A stretch of DNA of 64,000 bases from Erpetoichthys calabaricus (GCF_900747795.2 NC_041401.2:120687722-120751721); one strand, 5' to 3'; numbered from the stretch's first letter, positions 49,101-59,467 are shown. Numbers and translations: made by a program. The notes: generated by a model from the sequence alone, not told the origin.

Positions 49101-52100
49101 AAGCAAAACAAAGTTTTTTATCTAAGTGGTACAGAAAGGCTTTGTGAAAATCATCATAAATATATTGCTTTTCAAGAGAATTATGTTGAAAAATAAAAGA
49201 AACAATGATAAAACCAAACAAGTCTTAATATATCATGCTCAGACCTTTTGAGCTCTTTGGCCAGTCTGTCCTATGTTGACTAGCTGTTGCTCTTGGGTAT
49301 TTGAGGACTGAACTAAACTCTAACATAGATAATTTGCTTCTTTCATGTCAGATATACTTGGTACATTTGGGAAGGGTCCTACAGTCTCTGAAAGATGCTG
49401 GGCTCCGCCTTATCACTGTTAAGTGTACATTTATTGGGTGAGTGAGAAAATGAAAATATTGACTAGGTACTACAATATATTGATTGTGGGGATTGAGTAC
49501 TTTGCCTGCTAGTTAACAAGGGGTTAAAGGCTCAGTTTTCTTATGATTTTTCGCAAGAGGTACCTGTAAGTATTTTTTTGTCATTTTAATAGTGCCTGTG
49601 TTATGGGTGTTTTTCCAACTGTCATTACATTCATCCATCTTAGTGGAAGACGGTCATCTGATTGAGTTTTCTGAAATTATTTTAGAAGTTCTAGGACCAA
49701 GGGTGTCTGCTTTTATGTAGGAAATGTATGGCTAACATTTTGCCTCTAGTAGTGGAGTGAATGGTTAATGTCTACATTATGCCTGTGCTTGTGCCAACAT
49801 ATTTTGAAATCAGATGTGTTAGACCAGGTTTATCAGGCACGATGTCTTTGTAGTGTGAGCACCATGGGATGCCCCAGAGTCTAACACCAAACACAGTTCA
49901 GCCAAACACAATTTCAGGGTAAATAAAATGTTATTTGTTTTATAACAGTACTTTGCCACAGTTTTAAATCAGTCTAGCACCATACAATAATCCAATAAAG
50001 AACCTCCGTCTCCTTTTACTTCTCCTCTGTGAGTGTCATCTACCTCCTCCAGACTCTGACTCCCTGATACAGTGAGATGGCTCCCTTTTATCTTGAACCT
50101 GGGAGTATTTCTGATGTCACAGTATTGCTTCCAGGTCATAAGGAAACTCTGTGAAATAGGAAGGTCCTTTCTTCACAGTGTTCCACTGCGGCACCCAAGG
50201 ACCCCAACAGGGTTGCCCTTCTTCACTACAACTCTCAGACATCCCTATGGGTGTCCACAGTAGATACCAGCCAGGGGAGCACTGCCACCTTTCGTGCTGG
50301 GGGATTGTTCACCTATTACTTGATTATCTTGATTGAAGACAATCACGGCTGAACTGCACCTCCATTCTTGTGCTCCATCCATTACGGCCTCGTGGCCTGG
50401 TAGGAACTCTTCCTCGACACATTTGGGATGCCAGCCCATCCAATCCGACACTTATAATAGATAAACTACTTTTTTTTTTTTTAAATTTCTTTCAGCAATT
50501 CTTTGTGCACTGTCCTTTCATATTCCTGGTGGTTACTGAGACATACAAAATTGAAATGATTAGTGTGTTCCACAAACCCCAATCACAAACACACAAAACA
50601 ATCCTGTGTGCAAAATAAAGGGTTTTCTTTTGCAAAATACCCCTGTACAACAATTATACAGGTTGTCTCTTCTTCTTATCTCTTCTCTGTCCTGCTATTC
50701 CTCTGAGATGAGTGTTGCCTTCCTCCTCTGACTCTGACTCACCTGGACAAGACAGTACTGTCTCTTTCATTGGGGACCCGGGAGTACTTCCAGTGCCAGG
50801 GTTTTGCCCATTGGAAGCACTTCTGGGTCAAATGAAAGTCCCAAAGGATAGAGAGGGTAACTCCCTGCGGCACCCCATAGTAGCACCCAAGGACCCAACC
50901 AAGGCTGTGCTATCAGACTACATTTCCTGGCATTCCCTGCTAGTGTCCGAATAGGTACCAAGGTCCATGGATGCTGCCAACTAGCGCGAATGGGGGAAGA
51001 CAATATTCTGTACATGTTGTGAAATAATTAGCCTCGACACACACAAAAAGGTTTGGGGCAGCCACCCATGTATTATCCCTGGCTGCAAAAAGGGTATGAA
51101 AAGTCACACTTGAAGTGAATAGTTTGGAGTCCAAGATTGAACTGAACTGAGAAGGAAGTGGTCTGTTATTTAAGACAGGGAGCCGGAAGTGATGTCATTG
51201 AGGGCCAGAAGTGATGTTCTTGGGGCCGGAACCAGAAGTAACATCAGTCTTGGGCCCGGAAATGGAAGTGACGTCGGTCTTGGGCCCGGAACCTGAAGTA
51301 GTGTCTTTGAGGTTGAATCAGGCAGAATTTCCCGTATTTGGTCTGCAGAGACAACAGAGAAAAGTTTAGTACACCCCGCCACCCCCTCATCTGGAGTGGA
51401 ATTACCTTCATTTGGTTCATTCAACTTCCACCTATGCACACGTGTGTGACAATGTCTTGCCATCTGGAGCTCATGTTTGATGGCACTCCTTTGTGAGGCA
51501 TTTTGTTATTTTCACATTTCTCATGCAACGTCTGGAAACACCTTTGTTATTTCCCATAAAATAACTTCAATGGAGAAATTCCAGTCAATGTCTGAAGAGC
51601 CTGCCAAAATGCAAACTGGAGAAGTAGGAGAAACTGATTTAAATCCATCCTGCTGTACTACTTTTAATTACATCTGTTTTAGCATTCTGTTGAAACACTT
51701 TGCGAGAGCATCAATTAGAGAATTCTACACAAACATGCAAAAATGGTTTATTTTCAAAGTGTTTGCCAATTCTTTATCTTAGTAATGATCTTAGTGGACG
51801 AATTGGTTGGTATGAATTTATTTTAAAATGCTGATACAAGTGTATGGACCTGTCCGTATCTTTGCATTGATCTCAGTGGAAAATCTATTGCAATGGGAAT
51901 GCTTCCCTGCATAGTGTGGTGTAGTCCCCAACTATCAATAAATGTAGGTGTACCCCATTCAACTTTTCTAGTGGTCCAACAATATCTATACCACCCCTTT
52001 GCAATTAAATATTGACAGCATAGTATTGAAACCCTTTCTTGGGTATGACAAGTAGCTTCTCAGATTTCCTTCTGCTGGTTAGAAGACAAATGAATTGAGG

Positions 52101-55100
52101 AACTAGAGGTGGTATCTTCTTTTATATGACCAAGGTTGCTTGTAGGCGTGATCTCTTTAATCCCAGACTATAAATGAGGGCACATTGGGCTATCCTTCTG
52201 GTTTTCTGGGACATATCTATAGTATGTACATTTTTGTTTTATTGATGCTTAATCACATATCCAGTGTTTTCCACAGTGGTATATGAACATAGATCAAGAC
52301 TGGAACGCTCACTGCAAAAGGAAAGGGGTGAACACAAAAAGACCAAAGAAGGTGAGAACACCTTGCTTTTCTGACTTGCCTCAGTGCAGCAGTCATCTTA
52401 TATCTTTATAGTTTTCTTTATATTTAATTCCACTTATAGATTTTCTAGTATACAAACTGGAAGCTCAAGAAGCCTTAAACAAGGAGAAGGTGAGTCATCT
52501 TCACCATTTCAAGAGGTGAGTTTACCTTCTTTGTGATAACTGCAAATGGGCCCAACATGTGCTCAATGGACTCTTTCTTCTTTCTAACAGCAAGACTCAA
52601 TGAGCCGCTATGGTGCCCTAAGTTCCCAGCACAAATTACTTAAGGTAACAACAGAGGAACTTTTCTCCTGCTAAAGCCTTTGTGAATTCTACTGCCACTG
52701 GTGTTCTTCATATGCTTCTTGTTTCATTCTGAAGCACTAAATTCTAATGGTGCGTGTCTTTGTTTCAGTCAGCATTAAACTAACACTCTGGCTTAATGTG
52801 TGTGCAATGCTGCTCCACAAAACGCTGTTGGTGATTTTCATTTTTCTTTCAGTCATAGTCTCAGTATTTGCATAGAAATGTGCTAAGACATATCCACAAT
52901 GAAATCTAGATTCATAAATAGAGCATTGTTTAAGAGAACAATGTTTAGAATGATTAGGATGACACATAATAAATGTCCATCTGAGAATTACCAGAATTTT
53001 GTTGAATCAGAAATCTTTACAGTTAAGAGTGTGCTCAGAATGAGTGTAAAATGTATTGAAGTGTGAACATTGCTGTAAAGTTTATACATTTTCAGATGGC
53101 ATGAGTCTTAAGGGTACAGGCTCGCCTTGATTAGAAACACTATGAAATAGTCACCGTCAATGTTTATATTGCAGCTGGAATGACCTCTGTATTTCAGAAT
53201 CAGCATGAAGACCTTAAAAGGCAGCTACAGGAGCTACGTTCTCAGCATGCCACCCTTCAGCTGAGCCACCAGCAGGTGCAAGAGGAGAGCAGCCACAAGG
53301 AGGCATTATTGCGTAAGAAACACGAACATGAGCTTAAAAACATGCAAGGTATAATACAGGTTGTGTTGATCTACAAATAGGGTTTTTTCGGCATATGCCT
53401 AGCTTTACTGGTTTTCACTTTTGCAGAAACTCTGTTGAAATTGAAGGAGGAGAGCAGATCGCTAAGAAGAACTCAAGACATAGTGCATGCCAAGCAGCTG
53501 ACTGTGCAGGTAAAGGTAAACGTGTGTGTGCAACAATGTGATAAAATTATATTTGTGGAAAGTGTTTATCTCCTTCACCCCATATAGCTATTGGATTATA
53601 AAGCATCTTGGACACAAATAAGGGCCTGGAAGTAACCAATCCACTGGCTTTTAAAAACTGTAGAAATGATCTCTGTCTATTTAAAGATTAGAAGCATTCC
53701 TATGTAAGTCTTTTCAGTGTGACCAATGTTTATTTGATATTTCCTGCCTGATTGTAGTAGTAGCAGTTTATTAGTTTAGAACATCTTTTAGGTGTAAAGA
53801 CTGTCGCATTAAATTCTACTTGAGTCATTAGAGGTCAGTTTTGAGATTTTTACAATGATTCATTCTGAAGAGTGCACCAGGCCTTGGTCAAATAAATGCT
53901 TAGATCAGCTGGATTTTTTAACAATGTTGTGCAGCTGTGCCTCATATACTGCACATTATTTGTGCTCCTGATTTAAAATTTTTTTTTTTGAAACACATAG
54001 GCAAAGTTTGTATTTGCAGGCCTTGATCTGACTAATGGCTTGTTTTGCTACAGCCGGCACACACTCTCACCATCCAACCAGTAAAAGGTATTTTGGAACC
54101 ACAGGTTGGCAGAATAAATAATGTTCAGTTAAACCAGGATTCTGTGACAAAGAAAGCAGAGTGGGACCCTGGGTGGCAACAATCAATTGTTGACAGGTAT
54201 GAAATAAATTTATGTAATTCTAATAAGATTATGACAGGAGTTACCAGTGCTAAGACAATCCAGTGTAATATACTGCAGATAATTAAGATCCGACAGGCAT
54301 TGCTTTTTTGGCTGTAGGTAATTCGTAATAGAGTTAAATTTTTCATATTATCTCAACACTAGAATTACCAGAGCCTACGAGAAAACTCGTAAATCCGGCC
54401 CACCTTAACTCCGTTCGCACCTCTTCGTCAGCGTCTTTTGTCCTTTTAAATGTGCTAATTAAGACAAGCAGCAAGCAGCCTGCTATTCCATCCCCCACCG
54501 TTGCAGAATGTTCACTAAGTTCTCCCAGCTCATGTCTTGTTTGATTATGTGGGAGTGAACTGCTGGAGTTTTAGAGTGGAAATAATAGATCGTTATTTGG
54601 AACACATGCATTTCATGTGTGTTCCGTTTCTACAGTAATCTGTGTAAACACATTGTTAAAACAGAAACTTTTTCATATTTTAGTAATAAATGTTACAAAA
54701 TGTAGGCATAAACTATAGAATGTGTGAAGCCTGAAGTCCAAAGATCTTCTGTTACATTGAAAGGGCACTTGACACTGACTCAGTTTACTTTCCTGAGGAA
54801 GCGGCTATCTTGGAACAGAAGCTTGTTGATGTTGCATCCTCCTTTTCTTTTTCCATTGCCTTTTCTAGTAAGATGCGACGACGAAGTTCCTCTGCATGCC
54901 TTGCACAGTACATGTGCATTGATCCTGCTGCACTGAATAAGCTCACGCCTTCTGGTGCACGATGTCGATGCAGCACTTGTAAAAGTTAGCTTTTTTCAGT
55001 TTTATTCTGTCAATGACGATCACGCTCTAACACCCTTGACCCCCCCCCTTCCCACCCCCCCCCCCCCCCCCCCCCCCCCCGATCTGACTCTAAGTAACAG

Positions 55101-58100
55101 CACCAGTGTAAATTCATACCCGATCTGACGCTGTTCGTTTTCAAATAATATTTCATTAGTGCGATGATGTTTTCTGATTGGTACTGTTCAGGTCATAAAA
55201 TGATTTCTTCAAAATATCATATATACAGTACCTACGTCTGTGGTTTTTTTTTTTTTTTTTTTTGACATCATACACCATAAGGTGCATACTAATTCTACGT
55301 GAGCAGGAACACTCAATAAAACTGAATAAAAAAAAAATAAAGTGACGGTGAGATACGAAGAAGGCAGATTCACCGGCATTTGTGTGTCAGCTTTTATTCC
55401 TCCAGATCAGAGAATGTCCAGTTCCATTGCCTCAAAGCACCACTGACATCTACAGTTATTCCCAGTTTCAAATAAAAACTAACAGCGTCAGATCCCTAGG
55501 GTGGTAGTATGCATCGTGATCGTGAGTGAGAGAATAAAAGTGAAAAAAAAGATAACTTTTACAAGTACAGTTCTGTAAATGTACACGGTCTGTTACAGAT
55601 GCAAACCAAATGTATGTGTGTACTGTATAATATTAACAATAAGAGCAGCTCACTACTGAAAATGGCAAATATAGGAGGCAGTGGGGATCGAACCGGTGGC
55701 CCCTTGCTTACAAGTCAGGAAATCTTACCGCTACGCCACGGAAACTGTTGTATTGTCCTTGAACCTTTTGTGAAAGTGTTTATTTGATCTTTGGACTTCA
55801 GGCTTCACACATCCTATAGTTTATGCCTACATTTTGTAACATTTATTACTAAAATATGAGAAAGTTTCTGTTTTAACAATGTGTTTACACAGATTACTGT
55901 AGAAATGGAACACACATGAAATGCATGTGTTCCAAATAATGATCTATTATTTCCACTCTATAACTCCAGCAGTTCACTCCCAGATAATCAAACAAGGCAT
56001 GAGCTGGGAGAACTTAGTGAACGTTCTGTGACGATGGGGGATGGAATAGCAGGCTGCTTGCTGCTTGTCTTAATTTACAGTTAATTTACAATTTACACAT
56101 TTAAAGGACAAACACGCTGACGGAGAGGTGGGAACGGATTTAAGGTGGGCCGGATTTATGAGTTTTCTCATAGGCTCTGGTAATTCTAGTGTTAATGACC
56201 AATTTAAAAATTCTAATATTTAAAAATTATTAGTTTGCAAGGCAAACTATTATTTGCTGGGTTAACTGTGGAATTTAAGCCTCACAGTGATTTTGGAGTA
56301 AAGGTTCAGTCACCATTATTTATGTATTATAAAAGGAGAGATGATAAATGATCTCTGAAATATACTGGCACCCTGTCTAGCTTTGGAAAAACAGTGGGTA
56401 TGAAAATGTGTGGGTAAACAGTGGAGCCCTGTAATGCATATGGATATGAATATTGACCCTTTTCATAGCCCTAAGTCCTTTATTAACTATTGTTTATTGA
56501 GTTTTTTATTTTATATTTGTCATTATAGTTAGATAGACTTTTTTTGTCTAATTTAGACTAGCTAAATCAACCAAAAACCTGAGATATACTTTTAAACACT
56601 GGAAATGTTCTTTTTCATTAATTATCTGAGGTAGGAATTCCATATGTACATACTTGAAAATAAGATCATAAATACTGATGTTTTTTTTTTACTTTTTGCT
56701 CAGAGTCCTAGGTAAACAACAGTACATTTCAGAATGTATCAAATAGTTAAAATAGAAAAGTGGTTGGGTTTTAGTTTTTTGCAGTTATTGGGAAGACATC
56801 TAGTAGTCTTCATTTTTTTCTCTCATACAGTCTAACTTTGAAAAATGTGCATATTGTAATTATTTGCCTAAATTCTGTTAAATCTGTGTATTATGAAAAA
56901 TCACAGAAGACAAAAGTACTTAAGTCCATCATTTAGTAAAAAATAGTGCAGTCTTCTGTTTTGTCAACAAATAAAGCTGGCATGCTAAATGCAAAATATA
57001 GTGAGCTGGGGCCTCATGTATAAACAGTACGTATGTACAAAAATGTTACGTAAGCCCGTTTCCACACTCGTATATGTACAAAACTTAAACTTGTGTAAAG
57101 CCACACACATTTTCATGGTAGCTCCAACCCTGGCATACGCAAGTTCTCCGCTCAGTTTTGCAACCTGGCGGCACCCAGCATCAAAGCGGTGCTTTTGCTT
57201 CAGTGTGGCTTCCCTTTCTTTTAGATCCACATCCCTGACATGGCTTTTTCAAATACATAGACATTAAATGCATATTGTTTATTAGTTTAAGGCATCTGAT
57301 TGTAATTAACCTGTAACAATATAGTGGTCCACAGAATGGCCAAACTATTCCAAATACCATAGCTGCTTTAGCGTTGTTACTCTCACTGCACCTTCTTCTT
57401 CTTCTTCTTTCAGCTGCTCCTGTTAGGGGTTGCCACAGCGGATCATCTTTTTCCATATTACTCTCACTGCACCACTTGGAGCAGCTGATTGGAAAGAGAA
57501 TTATCTGTATACAGAATCAAGCACATGCTGCCTCAGCCATTCGCTATGTGAACTGCTCTCATCTGACAAACACTTCAGAGCCTTTCTTGTACGGACCTTG
57601 TGGTTCAGAAACAGTTTCATCCCAAGAACTATAAATGCACTCAATAAATACATCAAGTGCTCCTTGTAGAACTGTTTTACAAGTACAATTACCTCACTGT
57701 AAACTTGCGATAATATTGCACAACCTGCCCCAATTTATAAAGCACATATTTACATATGATGATGATATCATTTTTAAGATGAAATGCATCAAAATATGTT
57801 TATTACATTATACAGATAAAATGTTAACGTCATTTAAATAATCTATATTGTTAATAAATAAATAATTATTCAGAGATCTGTAATATTACGAATGTAATGG
57901 ATTCTATGTCCTGTCGGAGGAAGAGAAAACCCGTTTAAGAAGCAAGTAGTGCACATAGAAGATCAAATACAAAACAAAGCATGCTACTTTAGTTACGATG
58001 GGATGTGAGAAACTAGTAAATTAAATGATTTTAAGATGAAGTTTATGATCTATTTTAATGACAAAATAAACTACATGATTAAAGTGGAAATTTTGAGATT

Positions 58101-59467
58101 AAAGTTGACATTTCGTGCTTTTTTCCCACTGTGTGCCTATTTTTTTTTTTCTCTGTACCCTAATTAGCTTTCATGTGACACTCAGACGGTGGGCTACGAC
58201 TCGCCTTTTCACGGTGACTTTGATATCTGACCGCTTCTTTTTTATTTCGGGCACTGTGCGACTTTGTGAACTTGAGCTTTCGAGTTTCTCCAACACTCTG
58301 TCACTCAATCAACTTCCTTTTGTTGATTATATCACTGTTTAAACCAACAAATAGTACGTTTTTCTTTGCCTCCACTTGGTATTTGCTGAAATTCTTCTGT
58401 TTTCCCTTGTGCTTTTGCCATTGTCTTTTCACAGAAGGCTAAGCTTAAGGGCTATTTATATTGATTTGCATATTCAAAGAGGCATAATTCTGGGAGGAGT
58501 TGGGGCGGGACAGCAGGCGCGTGCACGTGCGTTACTTTTCACGCTGACCGGGATTTATGTAGCCAAAGAATGTGGAAGTTGGTGTACGCACAGATTTATG
58601 CATCTGGATTTTTTTGTGCGTAAGCACATTTTCGCTTTTGTCCGTACGCCATGTTATAGTGTGAATTCTACACATGGCGTTATACATGAGGCCCTTGGAG
58701 AACTCTTTAAAACACACATAAGACATGCCATACTGTTACCTGTGTAGGCTGTTTTCAAATTGAAGTTGTCTGTTTGTTTACTCAGTAAGTTTTTCTTTAT
58801 CTACAGGCAAGTTAGCAGTTTAAAAGTTAATTCGAAAGGACTTTTAAACACCAACCATCTGAATTCCAGTCACAAAAATGGTGCCGACCCAGTTAAGTGG
58901 ACATTGGCATCTAAGCAGAACTTGGGGCCTGGAGACACAAAACTAAAGGAAATTGCATTGGTGGATATAGGTGAGAAACAGGCAGAAATAATTGAATACA
59001 TTTTGTTAGCAGTAACCTTGATTTATTATTGCAGCAGTTTTAGTAGTTTTATTTATACGTATTGAAATGCAGTATAATATCTGGTGTTGTGGGTAAGCAT
59101 TTTGCTTTCCTTGACAGATGCATCTAAGTCCATATTTATGATTCTGTAATGATTCAATTGCAGATGGTATAGTCGATGCTGGACCGAACCTTCCACTTGA
59201 AAAGAAACTCATTGCTCAGGAACCAATGGTAAACAAACATTACATAAAATATACTGTGTTTGAATTAACATGTCAGGTTTATGCTCCGTATTTTCTCAAC
59301 CTTAACAGATGCCTGAAGAAGAAGAAGAAGAAGAAGAAGAAGAAGAAGCTGACCCGGCACGAGATCCCAACAATCAAGGCGAGGATGAGTTTGAAGAAGC
59401 TGAACTTGAGCATCCACAGACTGAAGGAGAGCAAATTCTATCCCAGCAAAAGGAGACGAGTCTCAAG
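40121..59467 (+). CDS. golim4: GOLIM4-family Golgi integral membrane protein (5' part)
   Basis: A type II Golgi membrane protein of the GPP130 family, which cycles between cis-Golgi and endosomes. Ten exons join in frame: 40121-40307, 52277-52351, 52440-52489, 52591-52644, 53198-53348, 53427-53509 (or 53515, two in-phase donors), 54054-54196, 58807-58970, 59164-59228 and 59309-59467, giving at least 377 residues. Residues 1-12 are the cytoplasmic tail [12 protein letters not shown]; about 13-34 form the membrane anchor; a heptad-rich coiled coil follows, with [36 protein letters not shown] and [14 protein letters not shown]. Exon 10 carries a poly-Glu run and [19 protein letters not shown], which closely matches human GOLIM4. 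The middle exons (54054-58970) are poorly conserved and are assigned by phase and splice signals. The acidic C-terminal end lies beyond the window. Human GOLIM4 is not near OTUD3, so a paralogue is possible. Confidence 0.9.
40308..42629. other. First part of GOLIM4 intron 1
   Basis: AT-rich intronic DNA with no recognised gene. It includes a short tandem duplication at 41060-41160. Other frames are short and without domains. Confidence 0.5.
41060..41160. repeat. Short tandem duplication with GCCGCAGTTTTTGCGGC hairpins
   Basis: The unit GCCGCAGTTTTTGCGGC followed by TTGTTCAAATTATTATTA appears twice, about 56 bases apart. Each unit can fold into a small hairpin and is followed by an ATT repeat. 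Confidence 0.8.
42630..42965 (-). mobile_element. Non-LTR retrotransposon, reverse-transcriptase part
   Basis: On the minus strand a reverse-transcriptase core is readable: [11 protein letters not shown], then [19 protein letters not shown] with the catalytic-type F-DD motif, then [16 protein letters not shown]. This is typical of Rex1/L2-like elements. It is one half of an inverted insertion whose other half lies at 43060-43136 and 45592-46257. Confidence 0.82.
43060..43136 (+). mobile_element. Non-LTR retrotransposon, endonuclease end
   Basis: The frame [20 protein letters not shown] contains the SDHN motif at the C-terminus of the endonuclease domain of Rex1/L2-like LINEs. It is cut off by the Helitron left end at 43137. 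Confidence 0.8.
43551..43949 (+). repeat. 199-base tandem duplication inside the Helitron
   Basis: The block beginning TTCACACTATGCAGCATAGG at 43551 recurs at 43750 with a few substitutions, through GATCACGGGTACAAAACGAT in each copy. The second copy contains the ATG of the long open frame. Confidence 0.92.
43891..45369 (+). CDS. Helitron protein: N-terminal repeats fused to the C-terminal helicase part
   Basis: A 492-codon open frame starting at a real ATG. Residues 1 to about 190 are basic modules of roughly 30-35 residues built on [25 protein letters not shown] and related phrases. A Cys/His segment follows ([12 protein letters not shown] then [13 protein letters not shown]), typical of the N-terminus of Helitron proteins. 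The frame then jumps to the Pif1-like helicase at [11 protein letters not shown] (Walker B, near residue 310) and LLGGDFRQ, ending in an SSDKLDSD segment. The whole Rep nuclease domain and the helicase Walker A motif are absent, so it cannot act as a transposase. A further deletion removes the helicase end: [13 protein letters not shown] resumes in another frame at 45380. Confidence 0.85.
   Translation: MNSRSRVQNDMARVTGPNTRTRMKKNNTRRLQRASETLEEKMSRLQKLKAQLTQLQKRAQMDRHTERGRMQRASHSTASKQARVQNETPPVSDIQKRQRRDKINKRRRLHRASGLPENKHARLQKEKAQLTDIQKRARLNTNNARRKLQRSSHTAQANRLHLQNNTSQIMDIQRRDSQTAQAKDTRHRHQRQTPAKRLRQLADNAFNNESTIQENSLGLMNVICNHCHSLNFPEETTGNTSNEFTRCYQKGQIRLPPLHSYPEYLQKLLTNDVPESEIFMNCIRSYKSVSTMNINSGTAHDIRLAKLLIIDECTMTSTHLLNTIHKLLQTFMNNNIPFRGKVLLLGGDFRQCLAIVPHSMRSAIVQCTLKYADNWHCFQKIQLVQNIRCPDPDHNNWLLQLGDGTLTNTDRLHPDIITIPQAFICDDLVTDRFGTAISLDQMPLLTQHTILCPKNINVENINTQVIALLPGETQLFLSSDKLDSDRDNNHLH
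45592..46257 (+). mobile_element. Non-LTR retrotransposon, linker between endonuclease and reverse transcriptase
   Basis: Plus-strand frames read [20 protein letters not shown] then [20 protein letters not shown], a stop, [20 protein letters not shown] and [15 protein letters not shown]. This is the stretch just before the reverse transcriptase in Rex1/L2-like LINEs. It continues the piece at 43060-43136 across the Helitron. Confidence 0.8.
46258..47150. other. Intronic, nothing recognised
   Basis: Part of GOLIM4 intron 1 between the LINE and the SINE at 47162. No gene, domain or repeat stands out. Confidence 0.45.
47162..47489 (+). repeat. tRNA-derived SINE, full length
   Basis: It starts GGCGGCACGGTGGTGCAGTG and ends in GGATGGATGG. 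The target duplication AAAAAATGGAG is perfect over 11 bases (47151-47161 and 47490-47500). It lies in GOLIM4 intron 1. Confidence 0.93.
47501..47984. other. Intronic, nothing recognised
   Basis: AT-rich GOLIM4 intron sequence following the SINE. No feature seen. Confidence 0.4.
47985..48560. repeat. Unclassified interspersed repeat, copy A
   Basis: Phrases such as CAGTACTTCCGGTGTCCC, CAGAAGCACTTCCAGGT, then a tract around CCCAACATGCTCTGTGG and GATGCTGCCACCTAG recur, diverged, in copies B and C downstream. No coding region or clear ends are visible, so class is open. Confidence 0.55.
48561..49889. other. Intronic, nothing recognised
   Basis: GOLIM4 intron 1. Several short frames occur but none has a domain. 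Confidence 0.4.
49890..50460. repeat. Unclassified interspersed repeat, copy B
   Basis: It shares with copy C the order CTTTTATCTTGAACCTGGGAG-like, TGCTTCCAGGTCAT, GCGGCACCCAAGGACCCCAA, ACTACAACTCTCAGACATCC and GCACTGCCACCT. The similarity is by eye. Confidence 0.6.
50600..51480. repeat. Unclassified interspersed repeat, copy C with internal minisatellite
   Basis: It repeats the block order of copy B (GGGACCCGGGAGTACTTCC, GCGGCACCCCATAGTAGCAC, CTGCCAACTAGCG) and continues into a GGAAGTGATGT-type minisatellite at 51180-51310. The three copies lie within 3.5 kb of each other in GOLIM4 intron 1. Confidence 0.55.
51180..51310. repeat. Minisatellite of about 33-base units
   Basis: About four imperfect units built on CCGGAAGTGATGTCATTGAGG and the CTTGGGCCCGGAA phrase. 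Units carry CpG and ACGTC words. Confidence 0.8.
51481..52276. other. End of GOLIM4 intron 1
   Basis: No repeat or gene recognised. It ends in the acceptor TTTTCCACAG of GOLIM4 exon 2. Confidence 0.5.
55054..55080. repeat. Poly-C homopolymer
   Basis: An uninterrupted run of C, preceded by shorter C runs from 55039. Long homopolymers are unreliable in sequencing, so the length may be an assembly estimate. Confidence 0.9.
55672..55748 (-). tRNA. tRNA-like sequence, probably a decayed tRNA copy
   Basis: On the minus strand CCGTGGCGTAGCGGTAAGAT resembles a tRNA D-arm and box A. CTTGTAAGCAAG resembles an anticodon arm with TGT, and GGTTCGATCCCCACTGCC is a good box B and T-arm. The acceptor stem halves do not pair well and the D-arm is irregular. 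It sits inside the piggyBac-like element, so it is more likely a captured tRNA fragment or SINE head than a working gene. Confidence 0.45.
56196..57008. other. GOLIM4 intron 7, between two inverted-repeat elements
   Basis: AT-rich, with no gene or repeat recognised. Confidence 0.45.
57009..58694. mobile_element. DNA transposon with GGGCCTCATGTATAA ends, possibly PIF/Harbinger
   Basis: The ends GGGCCTCATGTATAAAC (left) and the complement of GGGCCTCATGTATAACGC (right) are inverted. Both sub-ends are rich in TACG words (GTACGTATGTAC left, GCGTACGG and GCGTAAGC right). The end sequence resembles Harbinger-type elements, but no transposase and no certain target duplication are visible. It includes a foreign short repeat at 57385-57465. 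It lies in GOLIM4 intron 7. Confidence 0.65.
57385..57465 (+). repeat. Short repeat fragment with CTTCTTCTTCTTCTTTCAG
   Basis: A TTC-rich start followed by CTGCTCCTGTTAGGGGTTGC then CACAGCGGATCATC is, as I recall, a very common repeat end in fish genomes. It is inserted in the element at 57009-58694. Confidence 0.5.

Larger units (their letters stand above)
54357..56191. mobile_element. piggyBac-like element with long inverted arms
   Basis: The ends are CACTAGAATTACCAGAGCC and its exact complement. The right flank is TTAA (56192-56195) and the left flank TCAA (54353-54356), fitting the TTAA target of piggyBac with one mutation. The arms, 54357 to about 54745 and about 55786 to 56191, are near-identical inverted copies of roughly 390-405 bases. 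The interior (about 1 kb) shows no transposase I can identify, a poly-C run and a tRNA-like segment. It lies in GOLIM4 intron 7. Confidence 0.87.

Noticed and set aside
54785-54976. 63-residue minus-strand frame inside the piggyBac-like element
   Set aside because: It could be a remnant of a transposase tail, but no conserved cysteine pattern can be confirmed.
54785-54976. Possible GOLIM4 exon between exons 7 and 8
   Set aside because: Exon 7 (ending 54196, phase 2) and exon 8 (starting 58807) join in frame without it, and the stretch belongs to the piggyBac-like element.
58532-58726. Candidate tRNA or rRNA genes in the window
   Set aside because: Apart from the tRNA-like segment at 55672-55748 and the SINE heads, no sequence on either strand shows a complete cloverleaf or rRNA core.
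58376-58747. 123-residue open frame on the plus strand
   Set aside because: It lies across the right end of the inverted-repeat element at 57009-58694 and resembles no transposase or host protein.
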